Positions 41,037 to 41,231 of a stretch of 41,231 nt of DNA are shown here, one piece after another; the first letter of the stretch is position 1; the number at the start of each line of letters is the position of its first letter. The notes beneath the pieces are model-generated. The model ran no database searches. It worked only from the letters and a program-made list of their open reading frames with translations, and had not been told where the DNA came from. A program made the translations under genes and the position numbers. The stretch comes from Pseudomonadota bacterium (lineage in GTDB: Bacteria; Pseudomonadota; Alphaproteobacteria; Kiloniellales; JACOMY01), in NCBI GenBank assembly GCA_029781795.1, contig JAKOWB010000124.1, positions 1 through 41,231 of the forward strand, written 5' to 3'.

Positions 41037-41231
41037 AGGCTGTTGAAGAAATCCACTGGCGAGCGATGAGTTCGGTTTTGTCGCGACGGCCGAAGAGGTC
41101 GCCGGAGCCTTTCGCCGGAAGGGGATGTCGGCGGGCTCGGCCCTGTCGGGGAAGTCCTCGACATAGGCGGGGGTCTCGATGATGGGCCAGCGCTCTGAGG
41201 AGGCTCATGCCGGTGCCGCCAGCAGCTTGGG
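41037..41231. mobile_element. Possible insertion-sequence end, truncated by the window
   Basis: From 41037 the sequence GGCTGTTGAAGAAATCC resembles the terminal repeats of several transposase-bearing elements (the GGCTGTTGAA-type ends). On the minus strand a frame running into it ends SGDLFGRRDKTELIARQW... and stops inside the repeat-like end, as transposase genes often do. The transposase itself is not seen and the other end is outside the window, so this is a weak call. Confidence 0.3.

Noticed and set aside
40028..41164. Minus-strand 378-codon frame opposite the aldolase
   Set aside because: His/Gly/Asp/Arg-rich shadow of the aldolase; aldolase catalytic motifs are intact on the plus strand.
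1..41231. CRISPR arrays and tRNA or rRNA genes
   Set aside because: No regularly spaced direct repeats, no tRNA cloverleaf with a GTTC loop and no rRNA sequence were found by reading; small RNAs without known motifs could be missed.

Overview
The window reads as chromosomal DNA of an alphaproteobacterium, most likely from the Rhodospirillales or a related order. It is very GC-rich, almost fully coding, and uses G/C third positions strongly. Lineage markers are a MipZ division-site ATPase, a PHB-granule phasin with PhaR-like operator sites, a B12-dependent ribonucleotide reductase, a ClpS-ClpA pair, and a D,D-carboxypeptidase with a SPOR domain. The order-level assignment is inference from gene content.

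Layout. 1-2463: 3' part of nrdJ with a strong intrinsic terminator, then a RidA-family gene. 2527-8293: a three-gene catabolic-looking operon (glutamine-synthetase-family ligase, trimethylamine-dehydrogenase-family flavoenzyme, DUF3604 protein). 8309-8874: a small ParE-type toxin-antitoxin module with a palindromic operator and visibly different codon use. 8920-10765: a FemAB-like gene broken by an apparent one-base deletion, then an exported TPR/Sel1 protein. 10753-14194: YihY membrane protein, a secreted GlcG/HbpS-like protein and a secreted alpha/beta hydrolase, with a divergent LysR regulator. 14208-14329: first copy of a large palindromic repeat. 14341-18597 (minus): clpS, clpA, a DUF2007 zinc-ribbon protein and a class III CoA-transferase. 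18746-19595: phasin gene with terminator, promoter and two operator-like sites. 19684-22608 (plus): D,D-carboxypeptidase, a small membrane protein and an EamA transporter. 22568-24148 (minus): two tandem paralogous exported proteins and a gamma-glutamylcyclotransferase-like protein. 24296-27932 (minus): PMM/PGM, ugd and galU, a UDP-glucose/UDP-glucuronate supply set for surface polysaccharide. 28012-31853 (minus): VWA protein, membrane DnaJ-domain protein and a hybrid sensor kinase. 31966-32040: a 24-residue membrane peptide gene facing mipZ. 32938-37830 (minus): EamA transporter, ClC-type channel/antiporter with CBS region, and a cytoplasmic molybdopterin oxidoreductase. 37874-38715 (minus): an RNase Sa/barnase-type ribonuclease overlapping its barstar-type inhibitor gene. 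38900-41029 (plus): a 2OG/Fe(II)-dioxygenase-like protein, the second copy of the palindromic repeat, and a DapA/NanA-type aldolase. The last 190 bases may be the end of an insertion sequence.

How the genes fit together. Most of the window is housekeeping: dNTP synthesis, proteolysis, division-site placement, cell-wall trimming, sugar nucleotides and PHB granules. The parts most worth following are the glutamine-synthetase/TMADH/DUF3604 operon, whose flavoenzyme has lost two of the three aromatic amine-cage residues; the barnase/barstar pair; the toxin-antitoxin module with an unfamiliar antitoxin; the palindromic repeat whose two copies show compensatory changes; the tandem exported paralogs; the tiny membrane peptide; and a recurrent arrangement of -10-like hexamers 6-8 bases before start codons, suggesting leaderless mRNAs.
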